Notes: generated from the letters alone by a model not told the origin. 64,000 bases of DNA from Bog-532 sp963720945 (GCA_963720945.1 CAVRHH010000006.1:1-64000), one strand, 5' to 3'. Shown: positions 53,135 to 62,010, counted from the stretch's first letter. Program-made: numbers and translations.

Positions 53135-53864
53135 CGGTACCTCCGCCGTCTCTGCTGTCTCTGCTGTGCGTGAGGGAAGGGAAGTTCCTGGTCAGGAACG
53201 ACTCGATGTGCGCTCTCAGCAGCGTAGACGCGGCGGCGCCGTCGCCGGCTTCGGCCGCCCTCAGGATCGCGTCGTGCTCGGCGGCTTCGGTCCGCCACGT
53301 CGGGCTCGGAGCGCGCTGCCAGGCCGCCGCGGACACCAGCGCGGCCTGGTCCCGCAGGTCGTCGAGCACCACGGCGAGCAAGGCGTTCCCGCAGCCCAGG
53401 TAGAGAGCCCGGTGGAAGTCACGGTTGGCCAGGCTGCGGTCGGCCCGGTCGGCAGCCTGGGCCGCCCGGTCCAGCGCCGCCCGGGCCGGTCCGGTCTGGC
53501 AGGTGCCCCGGCGCACGGCACGGTGCACCGCTTCCGGCTCCAGCAGCAGGCGCAGATCGTAAACCGAACGGACCAGGTCATCGTCGACCGCCCGGACGGC
53601 GGCCCCCTTGTACGGGCTCATCGTGACCAGCCCGGCGCCGGCCAGCGTCTTCAGTGCCTCCCGCACGGGGGTCTTGGAAACGCCGAGCATGCCCGCCAGG
53701 TCCGTCTCGACCAGGCCCTGTCCCGGCCGCAGTTCCCCGGTCAGGATCGCGTGCTTGATCGCGTCGAGCACCACGGCCGTCCGCGACGGCACGGTCCCGG
53801 CCACGCTGGTCAGGAACCCGCCCCCGGCCGCTGCGTCCTGTCCTGGTCGCGTATCAGATCTCAT
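53124..53864 (-). CDS. GntR-family (FCD domain) transcriptional regulator
   Basis: The 246-residue protein has the GntR wHTH (HAILTGELRPGQGLVETDLA, GVSKTPVREALKTLAGAGLV) and an FCD C-terminus with metal-ligand positions (VYDLRLLLEPEAVHRAV, DFHRALYLGCGNALL, EHDAILRAAEAGD). The FCD subfamily often represses sugar-acid operons until the acid binds. First gene of this operon and likely its repressor; a perfect 10-bp palindrome overlies its start codon. Confidence 0.88.
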   Translation of the reverse strand: MRSDTRPGQDAAAGGGFLTSVAGTVPSRTAVVLDAIKHAILTGELRPGQGLVETDLAGMLGVSKTPVREALKTLAGAGLVTMSPYKGAAVRAVDDDLVRSVYDLRLLLEPEAVHRAVRRGTCQTGPARAALDRAAQAADRADRSLANRDFHRALYLGCGNALLAVVLDDLRDQAALVSAAAWQRAPSPTWRTEAAEHDAILRAAEAGDGAAASTLLRAHIESFLTRNFPSLTHSRDSRDGGGTDAP

Positions 53865-53871
53865 ATATGAC
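53862..53871. promoter_or_regulatory. Palindrome TCATATATGA at the gntR start
   Basis: A perfect 10-bp palindrome covers the ATG (53864). It contains TATATG, which could also serve as a -10 box for a nearby start. It is a candidate autoregulatory operator. Confidence 0.4.
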
Positions 53872-53924
53872 CGACGCTAAGACCGCCGGTGCACCCCGTC
53901 AAGGCTTCTCGCCCCGCAGGCGGG

Positions 53925-53987
53925 GGACCGTCCATGACCGGCGCTGGTTTTCCGCAGCCGCTGCGGAAAACCAGCGCCGGTAACCCG
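53925..53987. repeat. Dispersed palindromic repeat, copy 1 (20-bp perfect stem)
   Basis: ACCGGCGCTGGTTTTCCGCA (53937-53956) pairs perfectly with 53962-53981 across a 5-base loop. The flank GGACCGTCCATG at 53925-53936 recurs before a decayed copy at 55786-55845. Between the convergent-flank gene ends it could act as a bidirectional terminator. The shared flank suggests a REP- or MITE-like mobile unit. Confidence 0.7.
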
Positions 53988-54011
53988 GGCGCCCCGAAGC
54001 TGCCCGGAAGC

Positions 54012-54461
54012 TTAGGCCGGGGAGGCCGACGCCGGCGGGCCGAAGGGCTTCCCGGCTCCTGCCGTGGCGAGCAGGCGGAGGCTTTCCAGGTAGTAGCCCC
54101 AGTTGAAGTTGTAGACGCCGTAGTCGTCGTCGCTCAGCTCGACCGCGTATTCCTGGGTGAACCGGAGCCGGGTCCGGCGCGGCTCCATCGGCGCCACCTC
54201 GAAGACGAATGTGTTGTCCTTCCATTTCTGGTGACCGTCGATGCAGCGCCAGGTCAGCCGCTGCCCCGGGGTGATCCCGGTAATCTCCATCACCGGGTTG
54301 AAGTCGCCGGCGAAAGTGAACCGGATGTGCTCCCCCAGGGCGGCCGGAGCCATCGCCACCTGGGTGCTCCACCAGCGGCTCAGGCCGTCGCGTTCGGTGA
54401 GGGCCGCCCAGACCGGTTCGGCCGGTGCCTCGATGTCCAGCACATGGTGGATCGTCCTCAT
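54012..54461 (-). CDS. SRPBCC / AHSA1-like domain protein
   Basis: The 149-residue protein from ATG 54461 (GGGAGG seven bases upstream) opens MRTIHHVLDIEAPAEPVWAA and has WWSTQVAMAPAALGEHIRFT, EITGITPGQRLTWRCIDGHQ and GWGYY-like ending (NFNWGYYLESLRLLA). START/AHSA1-fold proteins bind hydrophobic ligands or act as chaperone-like factors. It diverges from the ArsR gene and faces its operator, so is likely repressed by it. Confidence 0.8.
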   Translation of the reverse strand: MRTIHHVLDIEAPAEPVWAALTERDGLSRWWSTQVAMAPAALGEHIRFTFAGDFNPVMEITGITPGQRLTWRCIDGHQKWKDNTFVFEVAPMEPRRTRLRFTQEYAVELSDDDYGVYNFNWGYYLESLRLLATAGAGKPFGPPASASPA

Positions 54462-54509
54462 GCTCATCCCTCCCAAGGTCGGCACGGCGGATGCCCCTGA
54501 CGCCATTCC

Positions 54510-54539
54510 TTGACGCGTAAGATTATTCTTACCTAAAGT
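54510..54539 (+). promoter_or_regulatory. arsR promoter with operator in the spacer
   Basis: TTGACG (54510-54515) and TAAAGT (54534-54539) are 18 bp apart. The dyad GTAAGATTATTCTTAC (54517-54532) fills the spacer. ATG 54548 follows TAAAGT by eight bases, suggesting a leaderless transcript. An ArsR protein bound there would block the polymerase. Confidence 0.65.
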
Positions 54540-54547
54540 GGGCGGGC

Positions 54548-54877
54548 ATGGGAACGGCGGGGGCACCGGCAGTCCAGGACGCATTCGGCGCGATCGCCCA
54601 CCCGCTGCGGCGGCGGATTGTCGCGGCGCTGGCGACCGGCCCAAAGCCGGTCCGTGACCTGGCCAGCAGTCTCCCGGTGAGCCGCCCGGCCATCTCGCAG
54701 CACCTCAGGCTGCTGCTTGACGTGGGCATCGTGACCCAGGAGCGGAAGGGACGGGAGAATCATTACCGGCTGCAGCCCGAGCAGCTGGACGCGGTCCGGG
54801 ACTGGCTCACGCAGCTTGATGCGTCCTGGGGCGCGGCCCTCGGCCGCCTCCGCGAGCATTTGGAGCGAAATCCGTGA
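54548..54877 (+). CDS. ArsR-family transcriptional regulator
   Basis: The 109-residue protein carries the ArsR/SmtB winged helix (DAFGAIAHPLRRRIVAALAT, VSRPAISQHLRLLLDVGIVT, RENHYRLQPEQLDAV). No metal-binding Cys is visible, as in the ArsR regulators that accompany AHSA1 proteins. The stop overlaps GTG 54874 of the next gene (GTGA). Likely represses itself and the two flanking SRPBCC genes. Confidence 0.88.
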   Translation: MGTAGAPAVQDAFGAIAHPLRRRIVAALATGPKPVRDLASSLPVSRPAISQHLRLLLDVGIVTQERKGRENHYRLQPEQLDAVRDWLTQLDASWGAALGRLREHLERNP

Positions 54878-55281
54878 TCGAGGACAACGCCGTCGTCTAC
54901 GAGATCGTGTTCCCGAGCCCGCCGGAACGTCTCTGGCAGGCTCTCGTCGATCCACGCGAGCTGGCCGCGTGGCTGATGCCGGCCCCCGGCTTCGCGCCCG
55001 TCACCGGGCAGCGTTTCACGATGGCCTGCGACCCGTTTGGTGAGATCAGCGGTGAGGTCATCGAGGTCATCCCGCATGCCCGGCTCTCGATGCGGTGGAC
55101 CGGATCGTTCGGGGACACCGTCGTCACGTTCCAGCTCGAACCCGAGCGCTCCGGTACCCGGCTGCGCCTCACGCACGGCGGCTGGGACGAGGCACACGCC
55201 GCCTTCCGGGATCAGTTCCGGGGCGGCTGGCACACCAAGATCGGTGAGGGCCTCTCCGCCCTGCTTTCCGCAGCGGCCTAA
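54874..55281 (+). CDS. SRPBCC / AHSA1-like domain protein
   Basis: The 135-residue protein reads YEIVFPSPPERLWQALVDPR, ELAAWLMPAPGFAP, GEVIEVIPHARLSMRWTGSF, TRLRLTHGGWDE and FRGGWHTKIGEGLSALLS, the AHSA1 pattern with a C-terminal G-W-x-x-x-L helix. It is translated in coupling with arsR. Paralogous in fold to the divergent gene at 54012 but not a recent duplicate. Confidence 0.85.
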   Translation: MIEDNAVVYEIVFPSPPERLWQALVDPRELAAWLMPAPGFAPVTGQRFTMACDPFGEISGEVIEVIPHARLSMRWTGSFGDTVVTFQLEPERSGTRLRLTHGGWDEAHAAFRDQFRGGWHTKIGEGLSALLSAAA

Positions 55282-55324
55282 CTGGCCCTTGGAAGCAGGC
55301 AGATCCGGCACTACTGTCCCTCGT

Positions 55325-55744
55325 GTGAGCCCGCTACGCAGGCTGGTCGTTGGATCCGGCCGCCTACCCCCTGACCTCCGCGCCGTGTTCGCCACGGAAC
55401 TACTGGTCGTGCTGGAGGAGGAACTGCCAGGCTCCGTCATCTACCGGGACTACCGCACCCCGAAGCGGTACTCCAAACTGCGCAAACACGGTGTGATGGG
55501 GTCGATCGCGCTGACCGACCGGCGCCTGCTGGTCTGGGCGAACCACGTGACGCACGTCAACGTGCCGCACCATGATCCGCTGCGCGCCGGGATCAAGGTC
55601 AAGCTGGACCAGCCGGACTGGATCTGTGTCAGCTACGACGCCGGGGCCGCGGACCCGACCAGGTCCGGTCAGGTCGAGGTGCGGCTGCGCACCATCCGGG
55701 CGTCGACGATCGCCTGGCTGTGCCGCGACCTCGCCGCCCGCTGA
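55325..55744 (+). CDS. Bacterial PH-like domain protein, 139 aa
   Basis: From GTG 55325 the protein reads RYSKLRKHGVMGSIALTDRR, LLVWANHVTHVNV and IRASTIAWLCRDLAAR. The S-I-A-L-T-D-R-R-L-L-V segment is typical of bacterial PH or YokE-like domains. Basic overall, no signal. Function unknown. A 43-bp gap to the SRPBCC gene on the same strand. Confidence 0.55.
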   Translation: MSPLRRLVVGSGRLPPDLRAVFATELLVVLEEELPGSVIYRDYRTPKRYSKLRKHGVMGSIALTDRRLLVWANHVTHVNVPHHDPLRAGIKVKLDQPDWICVSYDAGAADPTRSGQVEVRLRTIRASTIAWLCRDLAAR

Positions 55745-55785
55745 CCGCGCGCTGACCGCGCCCCGCGAGGCCACCGCCCGCTGAC

Positions 55786-55845
55786 GGACCGTCCATGACC
55801 GGCGTCGGTATCCGGCAGATGCTGCGGAAAACCCGCGCCGATCAT
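55786..55845. repeat. Dispersed palindromic repeat, copy 2 (decayed)
   Basis: GGACCGTCCATGACCGGCG (55786-55804) matches copy 1, followed by GGTATCCGGCA, GATGC and TGCGGAAAACCCGCGCC. The stem is now imperfect. It lies between the PH-like gene and the zwf end. Confidence 0.6.
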
Positions 55846-55953
55846 GGTTGCCCGGCCGGCGAGGCGGGGCCCGGCCGCCCCATGACACGTCCGCCCTCCG
55901 GCCGTCCGGCGACCACCCCGACCGGCCGGGCTTGCCGCAGGCGGCGCGGAAAC

Positions 55954-57529
55954 TCAACCCGGTTTCGGCGGCCCTCCTCCGGCAGGTGCCTCCTCCGGCA
56001 GGTGCCAGCGGAACGGCGCCACCAGGCGGCTGGTGGCCGGCTCGGGGCCCCACGAGCCCGGCGCGTAGGGCTGCACGGGCGGCGGGCTGCGCAGCAGCGG
56101 CTCGGAGATCGCCCACAGCCGCTCGATGCTGTCCGAGCTGGTGAACAGGGACTGATCGCCGAGCATGGCCAGCAGGATCAGGTGCTCGTACCCCTCCAGC
56201 GAGTTGGCCTGGGCGAAAGAGTCCTGGTAGCGGAACACCATCGCCGCCTCGCCCAGATCCATCTCCGCGCCTGGTTCCTTGGCCAGGAACCGGACGGTGA
56301 TCGACCCGGGGTCGGCGAAGTCGATGACCAGCTCGTTCCGGTAGCCCGCGGGAGCGTTCTGCCGCTCGATGCGGAACATCCGCAGCGGCGGCTCTTCGAA
56401 CCCGAGCGTGATCACCTGCCGGCTGGCCCCGAGGTTCTTCCCGGACCGCAGGAAGAACGGGACGCCGGCCCAGCGCCAGTTGTCGACCTCGGCGCGCAGC
56501 GCGACCATCGTCTCGGTCTGCGAGTCCGGCGGCACGCCCGGCTCGCTGCGGTAGCCCTCGTACTGGCCACGGACCACGTGCCGGACGTCGATCGGCCGCA
56601 GCCCGTCGTAGACCTTGGCCTTCTCCTCCTTCAGTGCCTTGGCCGCCAGCGACGACGGCGGCTCCATCGCGACGAACCCGAGCACCTGGAACAGGTGCGT
56701 GACGATCATGTCGCGGTAGGCGCCGGTTTGGTCGTAGAACGCGGCCCGGCCCTCGATCGAACAGGGTCTCCGGCACGTCGATCTGGACGTAACGGATGTG
56801 CTGCCGGTTCCAGACCGGCTCGAACAGCCCGTTGGCGAAGCGGAGGGCCAGGATGTTGTCGACCGATTCCTTGCCCAGGAAGTGGTCGATGCGGAAGATC
56901 TGCGACTCGTCGAAGACGGCGTGCAGTTTCCGGTCCAGGTCCTCCGCCGACGCCAGGTCGGTGCCGAACGGCTTCTCGATGATGACCCGCGCGCCGCCCG
57001 CCAGGCCCATCGCGCCGATCTCCGCGACCACGCCTTCGAACGCGGCGGGCGGGACGGCGAGGTGGAACAGCCGGCGCGGCGTGCCGCCGATCTCCTTCTC
57101 CGCGGCGGCGACCGCGTGCGCCAGCGGCGCGGTGTTGCCCGGGTCGGCACTGCCGAAAGAGAGGTTCGCGGCGAATGCGTCCCAGGCCGCTCCTTCCGGC
57201 TTCGTGGTGCCGAACTGCTCCGCCGCCTGCCGCGCGTGCGCACGGAACGCCTCGTCGGTCAATGCCGAACTGGCCGGGGCCGACCCGATGATCCGGTAGC
57301 GCTCCGGCATCAGCCCGGCCGCGGCCAGGTGGAATATCCCGGGCAGCAGCTTGCGCTTGGCCAGGTCACCGGTGGCCCCGAACAGCACGAGGACGTGGTT
57401 GTCCGGCCGCGGCCCGGACCGCATGGCCCGCCTGGAGCGCCTGGGCTGCCCGGACTGCCCGGGCTGCGGTGCGGACAGGGACTGCGGCCCGGGCTGGCTC
57501 TGCGGCCCGGGCTGGCTCTGCGTAGTCAT
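55954..57529 (-). pseudogene. zwf: Glucose-6-phosphate dehydrogenase, one frameshift
   Basis: The N-terminal half (57529 to about 56770) has LVLFGATGDLAKRKLLPGIF (NADP site), FHLAVPPAAFEGVVAEIG, RVIIEKPFGTDLASAEDLDR and the active-site FRIDHFLGKESVDNILALRF. An extra base near 56768 shifts the frame at VPETL. The C-terminal half continues in the other frame as EGRAAFYDQTGAYRDMIVTH to the end at 55954, normal in length. Enzyme: first step of the oxidative pentose phosphate pathway. Such a shift in a core gene suggests a base-calling error. The N-terminus has a GPQSQP repeat. Next to gnd (4 bp). Confidence 0.88.
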
Positions 57530-57533
57530 CGGT

Positions 57534-58568
57534 TCAGTCCGCCTTCTTCTCCTTGTGGCCGCCGAACCCGGACCGCATGGCGGACAGCACCTTGCCGGTG
57601 AACACGCCGTCGCCGCGGGACTCGAACCGCTCGTACAGGGCGGCGGTGATGGCGCCGACCGGCACCCCGGTGTCGATGGCGGCCTGAACGGTCCAGCGGC
57701 CCTCGCCGGAATCGGACACCCGGCCGGTGTAGTCGCTGAGGTCAGGGGACTTGGCGAAGGCGTCGGCGGTCAGGTCGATCAGCCAGGAGCTGATCACCGA
57801 GCCGCGCCGCCACAGCTCGGCGACCTCACCCACGTCGATGTTGTACTGGTACGCCCAGGGGTCGCGCAGCGGGGTGGTCTCCGCGTCGATCTCGTCCATG
57901 TGCTCGCCCGCGTCGGCGTGCTCAATGATGCTGAGGCCCTCGGCGATCGCGGCCATCATGCCGTACTCGATGCCGTTGTGGATCATCTTGACGAAGTGCC
58001 CGGCACCGTTCGGCCCGCAGTGCAGGTAGCCCTCGGCGGCGGTACTGGGGTCGTGGGTCCGGCTCGGGGTGGGCTCGGCGTCGCCCTTGCCCGGCGCGAT
58101 CGTCTTGAAGATCGGATCCAGCCGCGCGACCGGCTCGTCCTCCCCGCCGATCATCAGGCAGAAGCCGCGCTCCAGCCCCCACACCCCGCCGCTGGTTCCG
58201 CAGTCGATGTAGTGGATGCCGTCGGCCCTGAGCGCCTTGGCCCGGATGATGTCGTCCCGGTAGTAGGAGTTGCCGCCGTCGATCACGATGTCGCCGGCGC
58301 CCAGCAGCGGGCGGAGCTTGTCCAGCGTCGGCTGCACGATGCCGGCCGGCACCATGAGCCACAGCGCCCGCGGCTGCTCCAGCATGCCCACGAAGGTGGC
58401 CAGGTCGGTGGACCCGGTGGCACCCTCGGCCTCCAGGCCCTTCACCGCGTCGGCGTTGATGTCGTACACGACACAGGTGTGGCCGTCGCGCATCAGCCGG
58501 CGGACCAGGTTGGCGCCCATCCGGCCGAGCCCGATCATTCCGAGCTGCATCGGCTTGTCAGTTGGCAT
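57534..58568 (-). CDS. gnd: 6-phosphogluconate dehydrogenase (decarboxylating, short type)
   Basis: The 344-residue enzyme has the Rossmann start MQLGMIGLGRMGANLVRRLM, VIDGGNSYYRDDIIRA, the catalytic DCGTSGGVWGLERGFCLMIG and GHFVKMIHNGIEYGMMAAIA. Length and motifs match the short Gnd/YqeC-type of actinomycetes, often NAD-linked. It oxidises 6-phosphogluconate to ribulose 5-phosphate. Placed between pgi and zwf, all on the minus strand in a likely operon; no lactonase (pgl) or OpcA gene is in this window. Confidence 0.92.
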   Translation of the reverse strand: MPTDKPMQLGMIGLGRMGANLVRRLMRDGHTCVVYDINADAVKGLEAEGATGSTDLATFVGMLEQPRALWLMVPAGIVQPTLDKLRPLLGAGDIVIDGGNSYYRDDIIRAKALRADGIHYIDCGTSGGVWGLERGFCLMIGGEDEPVARLDPIFKTIAPGKGDAEPTPSRTHDPSTAAEGYLHCGPNGAGHFVKMIHNGIEYGMMAAIAEGLSIIEHADAGEHMDEIDAETTPLRDPWAYQYNIDVGEVAELWRRGSVISSWLIDLTADAFAKSPDLSDYTGRVSDSGEGRWTVQAAIDTGVPVGAITAALYERFESRGDGVFTGKVLSAMRSGFGGHKEKKAD

Positions 58569-58591
58569 GGAAGGTCAGCCTCCCCGTTTCT

Positions 58592-60223
58592 TCAGCGGTT
58601 CTTGAGCGAGCGGTAACGGCGGATCAGCGCGTTCGTGGACGAGTCGTGGCGCAGCTCCGGCTCCTCCGCGCTTTCCAGCTCCGGGATGATCTGCTGGGCG
58701 AGCACTTTGCCGAGCTCCACGCCCCACTGGTCGAACGAGTCGATATCCCAGATCGTCCCCTGCGTGAACACGCTGTGCTCGTACAGCGCCACCAGCGAGC
58801 CCAGCAGCCGGGGCGTGAGGATCTCGGCCAGCAGCGTGTTGGTCGGCCGGTTGCCCTCCATCACGCGGTGCGGCACTACGCGGTCCGGCGTGCCCTCGGC
58901 CCGCACCTCGGCCTCGGTCTTGCCGAACGCCAGCGCCTGGGCCTGCGCAAACACGTTCGACGACAGCTTGTCATGGTGGTCGCGCAGCGGGTTCAGGGTC
59001 TTGCCGAACCCGATCAGGTCGACCGGGATCAGCGTCGTGCCCTGGTGGATGAGCTGGTAGAAGCTGTGCTGCCCGTTGGTGCCGGGCTCACCCCAGAACA
59101 CGGCGCCGGTGTCGTAGTCCACGTGCCGCCCATCCAGCGTGACGTGCTTGCCGTTGGATTCCATGGTCAGCTGCTGCAGGTAGGCGGGGAACCGCTTCAG
59201 GTACTGCTCGTACGGCATCACGCCGACGGTCTGGGCGCCGAAGAAGTCGCGGTACCACACGGACAGCAGGCCCATCAGGACCGGCAGGTTGGCGGCCAGC
59301 GGCGCGGTGCGGAAGTGCTCGTCCATCTCGTGGAAGCCCGCGAGCATCTCGCCGAAATGGTCCGGCCCGATCGCCACCATGATGGACAGCCCGATCGCGG
59401 AGTCCATCGAGTAGCGGCCGCCGACCCAGTCCCAGAACCCGAACATGTTGGCCGTGTCGATGCCGAACTCGCGGACCCGCTCGGCGTTGGTGGAGACGGC
59501 CACGAAGTGCTTGGCCACGGCGGCCTCGTCGCCCAGCGCCTCGACCACCCAGTCACGCGCGGACGTCGCGTTGGTAAGGGTTTCCAGGGTGCTGAACGTC
59601 TTGGAGGAGATGATGAACAGCGTCTCATCCGGCGACAGGTCGCGGGTGGCCTCGACGAAGTCGGTGGAGTCGACGTTGGATACGAAACGGAACGTCATCT
59701 CGCGCGTGCTGTAGTACCGCAGCGCCTCGTACGCCATGACGGGCCCCAGGTCGGAACCGCCGATGCCGACGTTGACCACGTTGCGGATCCGCTTGCCGGT
59801 GTACCCGGTCCACTCACCCGACCGGACCCGGTTGGCGAACTGCCGCATCCGGCCGAGCACCTCGTGCACCTCCGCGACCACATCGGTGCCGTCCACGATC
59901 AGCGACTCGCCCTCCGGCATCCGCAGCGCGACGTGCAGCACGGCGCGGTCCTCGGACACGTTGATGTGCTCACCGCGGAACATCGCGTCCCGGCGCTCGG
60001 TCACGCCGGATTCCTCGGCCAGCTCGGCCAGCAGCCGCATGGTCTCGTCGGTGACCCGGTTCTTCGAGTAGTCGAGGAAGATCCCGGCCGCCTCCGCGGT
60101 CAGCCGTTCCCCGCGGCCGGGGTCCTCGGCGAAGAGGTCACGCAGATGCCGCCCCGCGATCTCCTCATGGTGGCGCAGCAATGCCTGCCACGCCTTGCGT
60201 TCCCGCAGCGGCGTCCCTGACAT
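58592..60223 (-). CDS. pgi: Glucose-6-phosphate isomerase
   Basis: The 543-residue protein starts at ATG 60223 with AGGAGGAGAT. It contains VVNVGIGGSDLGPVMAYEAL, FVSNVDSTDFVEA, the signature FIISSKTFSTLETLTNATSA, GGRYSMDSAIGLSIMVAIGP and GNQ-type ending WGEPGTNGQHSFYQLIHQGT with Lys-containing YRSLKNR end. It interconverts glucose 6-phosphate and fructose 6-phosphate. It is first in the pgi-gnd-zwf run, which suggests cycling of fructose 6-phosphate back into the oxidative pathway. Confidence 0.95.
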   Translation of the reverse strand: MSGTPLRERKAWQALLRHHEEIAGRHLRDLFAEDPGRGERLTAEAAGIFLDYSKNRVTDETMRLLAELAEESGVTERRDAMFRGEHINVSEDRAVLHVALRMPEGESLIVDGTDVVAEVHEVLGRMRQFANRVRSGEWTGYTGKRIRNVVNVGIGGSDLGPVMAYEALRYYSTREMTFRFVSNVDSTDFVEATRDLSPDETLFIISSKTFSTLETLTNATSARDWVVEALGDEAAVAKHFVAVSTNAERVREFGIDTANMFGFWDWVGGRYSMDSAIGLSIMVAIGPDHFGEMLAGFHEMDEHFRTAPLAANLPVLMGLLSVWYRDFFGAQTVGVMPYEQYLKRFPAYLQQLTMESNGKHVTLDGRHVDYDTGAVFWGEPGTNGQHSFYQLIHQGTTLIPVDLIGFGKTLNPLRDHHDKLSSNVFAQAQALAFGKTEAEVRAEGTPDRVVPHRVMEGNRPTNTLLAEILTPRLLGSLVALYEHSVFTQGTIWDIDSFDQWGVELGKVLAQQIIPELESAEEPELRHDSSTNALIRRYRSLKNR

Positions 60224-60350
60224 ATCTCCTCCTTCGTCCGCCCGCCGATAAGCACTGTGCCTCGACGAGATCGTTTCATGCACCGGTGAACGATGGGCCG
60301 CGGCCTCGCGGCTTGCGGCCGAAAAATCCAATGTGACCGAACGGGACTGG

Positions 60351-61784
60351 CTAGGAGTCGAACCCCAGCCCGAGCCGGTCCAGCGTTCGGAGCCACAGGT
60401 TCCGCCGGCCGGCGTCCCGGTCGGCACGGGCCAGCGACGCCCGGGTGAGCTGAATGACCGCCGACCGGGCTGGCTCCGGCGGAAACGGCACCGGGCGGGA
60501 ACGGACCATGGCCAGCCCGGTCCGCTCGGTGCGCAGCCCGGCCAGCAGGTCCAGGACGACGTTGGCGGCGAACCGGCTCGCGCCGACGCCGAGGCCGGTG
60601 TGCCCGCAGGCGTAGCCGAGACGGCCGGCGCAGGCGGTCCCGTAGAAGGCGAAGAACCGGCTGCAGGTGTCGATGGCCCCGCCCCACGCGTACTCGAAGC
60701 TCACGTCCTCCAGCTGCGGGAAGGTGCGGAAGAAGTGCCGGGCCAGCCGCGCGAACGTCTCGGGCCGCTGGTCATGGGCGGCGCTGACCTTCCCGCCGTT
60801 GAAGTAGACCGCGTCGTAGCCGCCCCACAGGACCCGGTTGTCGGCGGTGAGCCGGAAGTAGTGGAACTGGTTGCCGGCGTCGGCGGCGCCCTGGCGGTGC
60901 CGCCAGCCCAGGCTGGCCAGCTGGGCGGCGGACAGCGGCTCGGTGACCAGCACGTAATCGTAGACGGGGACGAAGAAGAGGCTGATCCGGCGCAGCAGCG
61001 ACGGGTAGGCGCCGGTGGCCAGCGCGGCCTGCCGGGCGCGCACGCTGCCGTAGGGGGTGGCCAGGGACAGCGTCGCGCCCTCGCCGGTGATCGCGCGGAC
61101 CCGGGTGTTCTCGTACAGCCGCACGCCGGCGTCCAGGCAGGCCCGGCGCAGCCCGCGGGCCAGGCGCGCGGGGTCGACCATCGCGCAGGTGTCCCGGTAC
61201 CAGGCGCCGCCCAGGAACACCGGGGAATCGAGCTCGCGGCGGACCCCGGCCGCGTCGAGATCGACGGCGTCGTGGCCGAGCTGGCGGGCCGCCTCGGTGT
61301 CGGCGTGCAGGTCGTCGAGCTGCCATGGCTGGGTGACGACGGTCAGCTCACCCACCGGCGAGAAGTCGCAGTCGATGCCGCGGGTGGCGATCGTCTGCCC
61401 GATCTCGGCCAGGTTCTGCGCGCCGAGCTTTTCCAGCAGCGGCATCTCGGCGGGAAACCGGGCCAGCCCGTTGCCGATGCCGTGGGTGAGGCTGGCCGAG
61501 CAGAAGCCGCCGTTCCGCCCGGACGCGGCCCACCCGGACGTGGCCGCCTCGATCAGCACGACGTCCGCCGACGGGTCGCGCTCGCGGGCCATCAGCGCGG
61601 TCCACAGCCCGGAGAACCCGCCGCCGACGACGGCCAGGTCGGCGGTGATGGCGCCGGTCAGCGCGGGCGCGGGATCCGGCGCGCCCGGCTGGCTGGTCCA
61701 GAACGGTTCCGGCCGCGCCCCGGCCAGCGAGGCGACGGCGCGGCCCCAGCCAGCACCCCGGCCAGCCCGTTCCCTCACGATCAT
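60351..61784 (-). CDS. FAD-dependent oxidoreductase of the DAO (glycine/D-amino-acid oxidase) family
   Basis: The 477-residue protein shows the dinucleotide site ADLAVVGGGFSGLWTALMAR followed by EAATSGWAASGRNGGFCSAS (the SGRNGG motif of PuuB- or DadA-like DAO enzymes), GAYPSLLRRISLFFVPVYDY, and the C-terminal GHTGLGVGASRFAANVVLDL. It oxidises an amine or amino acid with FAD in the cytosol. Possible roles include gamma-glutamylputrescine or similar amine oxidation; the substrate is unresolved. Its ATG overlaps the stop of a repeat-containing frame (ATGA). Confidence 0.85.
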   Translation of the reverse strand: MIVRERAGRGAGWGRAVASLAGARPEPFWTSQPGAPDPAPALTGAITADLAVVGGGFSGLWTALMARERDPSADVVLIEAATSGWAASGRNGGFCSASLTHGIGNGLARFPAEMPLLEKLGAQNLAEIGQTIATRGIDCDFSPVGELTVVTQPWQLDDLHADTEAARQLGHDAVDLDAAGVRRELDSPVFLGGAWYRDTCAMVDPARLARGLRRACLDAGVRLYENTRVRAITGEGATLSLATPYGSVRARQAALATGAYPSLLRRISLFFVPVYDYVLVTEPLSAAQLASLGWRHRQGAADAGNQFHYFRLTADNRVLWGGYDAVYFNGGKVSAAHDQRPETFARLARHFFRTFPQLEDVSFEYAWGGAIDTCSRFFAFYGTACAGRLGYACGHTGLGVGASRFAANVVLDLLAGLRTERTGLAMVRSRPVPFPPEPARSAVIQLTRASLARADRDAGRRNLWLRTLDRLGLGFDS

Positions 61785-61837
61785 CGCGCCCCGTTCCAGC
61801 TCGTCACGCCGGGGATCCCGGCCCGGCGTGTTCCTTC

Positions 61838-62010
61838 CCCATCATCAGCCCCCGATCCAGCCCCATCAGCCCCCGATCCAGCCCCATCCTCAGCATCATC
61901 AGCCCCCGACCCAGCCCCATCCTCAGCATCATCAGCCCCCGATCCAGCCCCATCCTCAGCATCATCAGCCCCCGATCCAGCGCCATCCTCAGGCCCCCGA
62001 TCCAGGCCGC
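61838..62010. repeat. 33-bp tandem repeat upstream of the DAO gene
   Basis: Units of 33 bp (marker CCTCAGCATCATCAG at 61888, 61921 and 61954, part at 61987) form a minisatellite. On the minus strand it lies in an open frame (61781-62161, 126 codons) giving repeats of DGAGSGADDAE that ends at the DAO start; on the plus strand it gives Pro/Ser repeats. Whether any frame is translated is unclear. Confidence 0.75.

Noticed and set aside
57351..58616. Open plus-strand frame of 421 codons opposite gnd
   Set aside because: Gnd motifs lie on the minus strand; the plus frame is a shadow.
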